A stretch of DNA of 64,000 bases from Candidatus Flexifilum affinis. Lineage in GTDB: Bacteria; Chloroflexota; Anaerolineae; Aggregatilineales; Phototrophicaceae. The stretch spans positions 620,001-684,000 of the forward strand of contig JADJPJ010000002.1 in NCBI GenBank assembly GCA_016713325.1, written 5' to 3'. How positions within the stretch are numbered: the first letter of the stretch is position 1; the number at the start of each line of letters is the position of its first letter. The notes beneath the pieces were generated by a model. The model was not told the origin of the DNA, ran no database searches, and saw nothing but the letters and a program-made list of their open reading frames with translations. Made by a program: the position numbers and the translations under genes. Positions 61,093 to 64,000 of this stretch are shown here, piece by piece.

Positions 61093-62234
61093 AGTGGAGC
61101 TTCATCCCGCAGACCGAACCGGTCAAGTACGTCGTCGTCAATGCCGACGAAAGCGAGACCGGCACCTTCAAAGACCGTCAGATCATGGAGAACAATCCGC
61201 ATCAACTGATCGAAGGCTCGCTAATCTGCGCGTGGGCGATTCAGGCGAAGGCGGTGTACATCTACCTGCGTGGTGAATACATGGACGTGGCGGCGCAGCT
61301 CGACGAGCGTATCGCCGAGGCCTATGCCCATGGCTGGCTTGGCGAGAACATTCAGGGGTCCGGCTGGTCGTGCGACATGTACACCCACTGTGGCGCCGGC
61401 GCGTATATCTGCGGCGAAGAGAGCGCCCTGCTGGAAAGCCTGGAAGGCAAGCTGGGCCAGCCGCGCGTTCGCCCGCCGTTCCCGGCTCAGAAGGGTGGCG
61501 GCCTGTACGGTGAACCGACGGTCGTGAACAACGTCGAAACGCTGGCCAACGTCCCGTGGATCATGCTCAATGGCGCTGCCGAGTACAAGAAGATCGGCTC
61601 GGAGCAGAGTTCGGGCACCAAGGTCTTCTGCCTGAGCGGTCACGTCGAAAAACCCGGCAACTATGAAGTGCCGTTTGGCGTCACCATCCGCGAACTGATC
61701 TACGACTTCGGCGGCGGCATCTCCGGCGGCCGGCAGATCAAAGGCCTTCTGCCCTCTGGCGGGTCTGGCCCGGTGATCCGTTTCGAAGGCAACGACGATC
61801 CGCAGCTGGATACGCCGATGACTTACGAAGACTTCCAGAAGCTCGGCTCGATCCTTGGCTCGGCCTCGTTCATCGTCATGGACGAGACGACCGACATGGC
61901 CTGGGTGGCGTCGCGCATCACCAAGTTCTTCAAGCACGAGAGCTGTGGCAAGTGCACTCCCTGCCGCGAAGGCACGTACTGGCTCGACAAGACGCTCGAC
62001 CGGATCATGAATGGCTCCGGGCTGCCGACCGACGTCGATCTGATCAACACCATCGCCAAGAATATGCAAGGGGTGACCCTGTGCGCGCTGGGTGATTTTG
62101 CGGCCAACCCGATCATTCACACCATCAAGAACTTCCCGGAGGATTTCAAGGCCAGGCTTGAGGCCGAGCCCCAGGCTGCGCCCGAGAAACCGGCGCGCGC
62201 GTCCCGACGGGCAGCGGCCGCCGCGGGGGATTGA
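61008..62234 (+). CDS. nuoF: NADH-quinone oxidoreductase subunit F, N-terminally truncated
   Basis: The visible 408 codons run from a spurious GTG at 61008; homology begins at 61035 ('EVKASNLRGRGGAGF'). The NADH and FMN sites are intact ('GRGGAGFSAGMKW', 'NADESETGTFKDR', 'GAGAYICGEESALLESLEGK'), as is the N3 [4Fe-4S] motif 'ESCGKCTPCREG' with its distant Cys in 'TLCALGDFAAN'. Compared with normal NuoF (~430 residues) the N-terminal ~55-65 residues before the G-R-G-G-A-G loop are lost at the junction with nuoE. A Pro/Ala-rich tail of about 20 residues ends the protein. Without repair of the junction it would be mistranslated or unstable. Confidence 0.85.
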   Translation: MQLPLPRKSEVKASNLRGRGGAGFSAGMKWSFIPQTEPVKYVVVNADESETGTFKDRQIMENNPHQLIEGSLICAWAIQAKAVYIYLRGEYMDVAAQLDERIAEAYAHGWLGENIQGSGWSCDMYTHCGAGAYICGEESALLESLEGKLGQPRVRPPFPAQKGGGLYGEPTVVNNVETLANVPWIMLNGAAEYKKIGSEQSSGTKVFCLSGHVEKPGNYEVPFGVTIRELIYDFGGGISGGRQIKGLLPSGGSGPVIRFEGNDDPQLDTPMTYEDFQKLGSILGSASFIVMDETTDMAWVASRITKFFKHESCGKCTPCREGTYWLDKTLDRIMNGSGLPTDVDLINTIAKNMQGVTLCALGDFAANPIIHTIKNFPEDFKARLEAEPQAAPEKPARASRRAAAAAGD

Positions 62235-62246
62235 CGGTCGCTTTCG

Positions 62247-62813
62247 ATGGTCGATGAGGAGTCGCGCGAACCGGTTATGGCAGTAGGGGACGTCAGAGAT
62301 GACGCCGGCAACGCCGAGGAAAGCCTTGAGCCGACCTCTTCAGAGCCGACCACGGCGCCGGCTTCTGAGTCGCCCGAAACGCCAATTGCTGGCGCTTCGA
62401 CGGCGGCGGAAGGTTCAATGGTTGCCGCATCCGAACCCGGACGCCGTTCCGGGTTTTTTGGGCGTCTAGGCCGCTTGATTGTGCCGGATGGCGGGCGGCT
62501 GAGGGAACTGGATCGCGCGATCACCCGGAACCCTGAGGAACCGGGGAGTTATCTGGCGCGCGGGGAGCTGCTGCTCCTGCGCAGGCGCCGTGGAGACGAA
62601 GAAGCCGCGGCCGTCGATTTCTACAAGGCGGTTCATCTGGCGGAAGCGCAGTTTGAAGAGGATGACTGGGGGATTGGCGCGCAGCTCGTCCGAGATCGGG
62701 CGTTGGCGGAGTTGAATGCCCTGATGGCGCGCGGGATCGTCCTCGAATTTGAAGAAGACAGAACTTTGAGATCGGACGTTGAGACAGTACAATCGGAACA
62801 CTCCCCGGAGTGA
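62247..62813 (+). CDS. unrecognised protein encoded between nuoF and nuoG
   Basis: This 188-residue protein has a disordered, Ser/Thr/Pro/Glu-rich N-terminal 65 residues, then a helical C-terminal half including 'RLRELDRAITRNPEEPGSYLARGELLLLRR', which resembles a TPR pair, followed by 'FYKAVHLAEAQFEEDDWGIGAQLV'. It has no TM segment. It starts 12 bases after the nuoF stop and ends 24 bases before nuoG, so it is in the operon. Standard nuo operons have nothing here. It could be a lineage-specific accessory or assembly factor, or a regulatory gene. No family recognised. Confidence 0.65.
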   Translation: MVDEESREPVMAVGDVRDDAGNAEESLEPTSSEPTTAPASESPETPIAGASTAAEGSMVAASEPGRRSGFFGRLGRLIVPDGGRLRELDRAITRNPEEPGSYLARGELLLLRRRRGDEEAAAVDFYKAVHLAEAQFEEDDWGIGAQLVRDRALAELNALMARGIVLEFEEDRTLRSDVETVQSEHSPE

Positions 62814-62837
62814 TCTGGAAGCGGTCGGGAGGATCGC

Positions 62838-64000
62838 ATGACGAAGACCGTCACGATTTACATCGATGACAAAGCCTATGAAGTCCCGGCCGGGACGAAC
62901 CTTGTCGATGTCGCGAAGTTCTATGCGGACAACGACATTCCGGTGTTTTGCTACCACCCCAAGATGAAGCCGGTTGGCATGTGCCGCATGTGCCTCGTCG
63001 AGATGGGGAATGTGCAAAAGGATCGCGAGACCGGCGCGGTGATGCTGGACAATGCGGGAAATCCACAGGTGCGCTGGATGCCCAAGATGCAGACCGCGTG
63101 CACGACGACGGTCAGCGACGGGCTGGTCATCCGGACCGGAACCCAGCAGGTCATAGAGGCGCGTGAGCATGTGGTCGAGTTCCTTCTGACCAGTCATCCT
63201 CTCGATTGCCCGATCTGCGACAAGGGCGGCGAATGCCCGCTCCAGAACCTGACCCTGGCCTATGGCCCAGGTACCAGTCGGATGAACTATGCCGACAAGA
63301 TGCACCTGGACAAGCATATCCCGCTCGGTGATTTGATCTACCTCGACGAAGAGCGCTGCATCCAGTGCGCCCGCTGCATCCGCTTCCAGGATGAGGTCGT
63401 CGGCGATCCGGTGCTTCAGTTCCACGAGCGCGGCCGCAGCCTCCAGATCATCACCGTGAGCGACCCCGGTTTCGACACCTACTTCAGCGGCAACACCACC
63501 GATATTTGCCCGGTGGGCGCTCTGACGTCGGCCGATTTCCGTTTCGGCGCCCGCCCCTGGGAACTGACCAACATCCCGAGCATCTGCCCGCACTGCCCGG
63601 TCGGCTGCAACACGACCCTGAGCACGCGCCTGGACCGCGATTTCAACGGCCGCGCAATGATCAAGCGTGTCATGCCGCGCCAGAACGAGCAGGTCAACGA
63701 GATCTGGATTTGCGACAAAGGCCGGTTCGGCCATCACTACACCCGCAGCGAAGATCGCCTGATGGCGCCGATGCTGCGCAACCCGAGCGGCAATCTGTCC
63801 AAGACTACCTGGCAGGAAGCCTACAAGGTCGCCGCCGAGAAGATCAAGGCGGCTGCGGGCGACGTCGCGGTCATTGCCGGGACCAGCATGTCCAATGAAG
63901 ACCTGTGGACGCTGTGCCGTCTGGTGGGCGACAACGCTCGCCTGGGCGCGTGGATGCCCTCGCAGACCGGCGCCGATCTGGTGGCGCAGGTTGGCGTTGG
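62838..64000 (+). CDS. nuoG: NADH-quinone oxidoreductase subunit G (partial, runs off the end)
   Basis: The open frame from ATG 62838 (GGGAGGA upstream) runs to the end of the window without a stop, at least 387 residues. It has the N-terminal 2Fe-2S domain ('VFCYHPKMKPVGMCRMC'), the His-Cys3 [4Fe-4S] motif 'SHPLDCPICDKGGECPLQ', another [4Fe-4S] motif 'ERCIQCARCIRFQDE' with 'DICPVGAL', and the start of the molybdopterin-type domain with its own cluster site ('ICPHCPVGCNTTLS', 'WICDKGRFGHH'). It is the electron-chain subunit of complex I. The remainder lies downstream. Confidence 0.94.
   Translation, partial: MTKTVTIYIDDKAYEVPAGTNLVDVAKFYADNDIPVFCYHPKMKPVGMCRMCLVEMGNVQKDRETGAVMLDNAGNPQVRWMPKMQTACTTTVSDGLVIRTGTQQVIEAREHVVEFLLTSHPLDCPICDKGGECPLQNLTLAYGPGTSRMNYADKMHLDKHIPLGDLIYLDEERCIQCARCIRFQDEVVGDPVLQFHERGRSLQIITVSDPGFDTYFSGNTTDICPVGALTSADFRFGARPWELTNIPSICPHCPVGCNTTLSTRLDRDFNGRAMIKRVMPRQNEQVNEIWICDKGRFGHHYTRSEDRLMAPMLRNPSGNLSKTTWQEAYKVAAEKIKAAAGDVAVIAGTSMSNEDLWTLCRLVGDNARLGAWMPSQTGADLVAQVGV

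Noticed and set aside
1-64000. Long open frames opposite the real genes (for example opposite tkt at 40601-42736, tal/pgi at 37688-39928 and the GT genes at 3870-5633)
   Set aside because: They mirror the codon bias of high-GC genes on the other strand and lack recognisable motifs, start sites or ribosome sites.

Overview
The window is about 64 kb of high-GC bacterial DNA and is densely coding on both strands. It looks like Chloroflexota, probably an Anaerolineae-type lineage. This is an inference from gene content: a fused transaldolase/phosphoglucose isomerase, many secreted beta-rich proteins (PPC, FG-GAP/ASPIC, S41, VanW), PIG-V-type mannosyltransferases, an uncommon damage-control phosphatase, and short GC-rich palindromes of the GGGCGAC...GTCGCCC kind between genes. 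There is no rRNA, CRISPR array, prophage or intact insertion sequence. One tRNA (Cys, GCA) is present.

Layout: 1-3.1 kb holds the end of an MBL-fold hydrolase gene, a PIG-V mannosyltransferase, a zinc-ribbon protein, tRNA-Cys and a membrane protein. 3.1-7.0 kb is a glycan operon: GT4, a GT9-GT26 fusion and a heptose-7-phosphate kinase-like protein. 7-10 kb has a flavodoxin, an M32 carboxypeptidase and an alkyltransferase-like repair protein whose active Cys is Trp. 10-13 kb is a small redox locus (broken Crp/Fnr regulator, ferredoxin-cupin fusion, PepSY-like protein, haem/copper-type membrane protein with an in-frame TGA). 13-17.7 kb has LOG, RmlA-type nucleotidyltransferase (frameshifted), an S41 protease and PlsY. 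17.8-24 kb is a peptide-uptake operon (binding protein, two permeases, M24 peptidase, kynureninase-like PLP enzyme). 24-37 kb has a DUF89 phosphatase, P450, GNAT, LutA-like protein, a PPC-repeat protein, VanW protein (frameshifted), lipoproteins, MurJ and a small membrane protein. 37-43 kb is the non-oxidative pentose phosphate operon tkt-rpiB-tal/pgi. 43-53.8 kb has an SH3 membrane protein, TPR protein, AttH/CrtC-like lipocalin, M20 amidohydrolase, NfeD-slipin pair, a second PIG-V protein, an FG-GAP/ASPIC protein and an alpha/beta hydrolase. 54-57.5 kb is an unusual cassette (MITE-like element, orphan protein, crotonase, small membrane protein, FAD oxidase with an amber codon). 57.7-64 kb is the start of the complex I operon, nuoA-B-C-D-E-F-(novel gene)-G, running off the end.

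At least four genes carry single-base frameshifts at or near short homopolymers, two carry an in-frame stop, nuoE and nuoF are joined by an apparent deletion, and a nearly pure G tract of about 90 bases lies between two convergent genes. These may be assembly or sequencing artefacts of a metagenomic contig, so each broken gene should be read with that in mind.

No dramatic new system is evident. The best candidates for novelty are the ferredoxin-cupin/membrane haem-copper-like locus, the GT9-GT26 fusion beside a heptose kinase, the extra gene inside the nuo operon, and two non-coding elements (a TIR/TSD-bounded 165-bp MITE-like element and a 124-bp foldback element).
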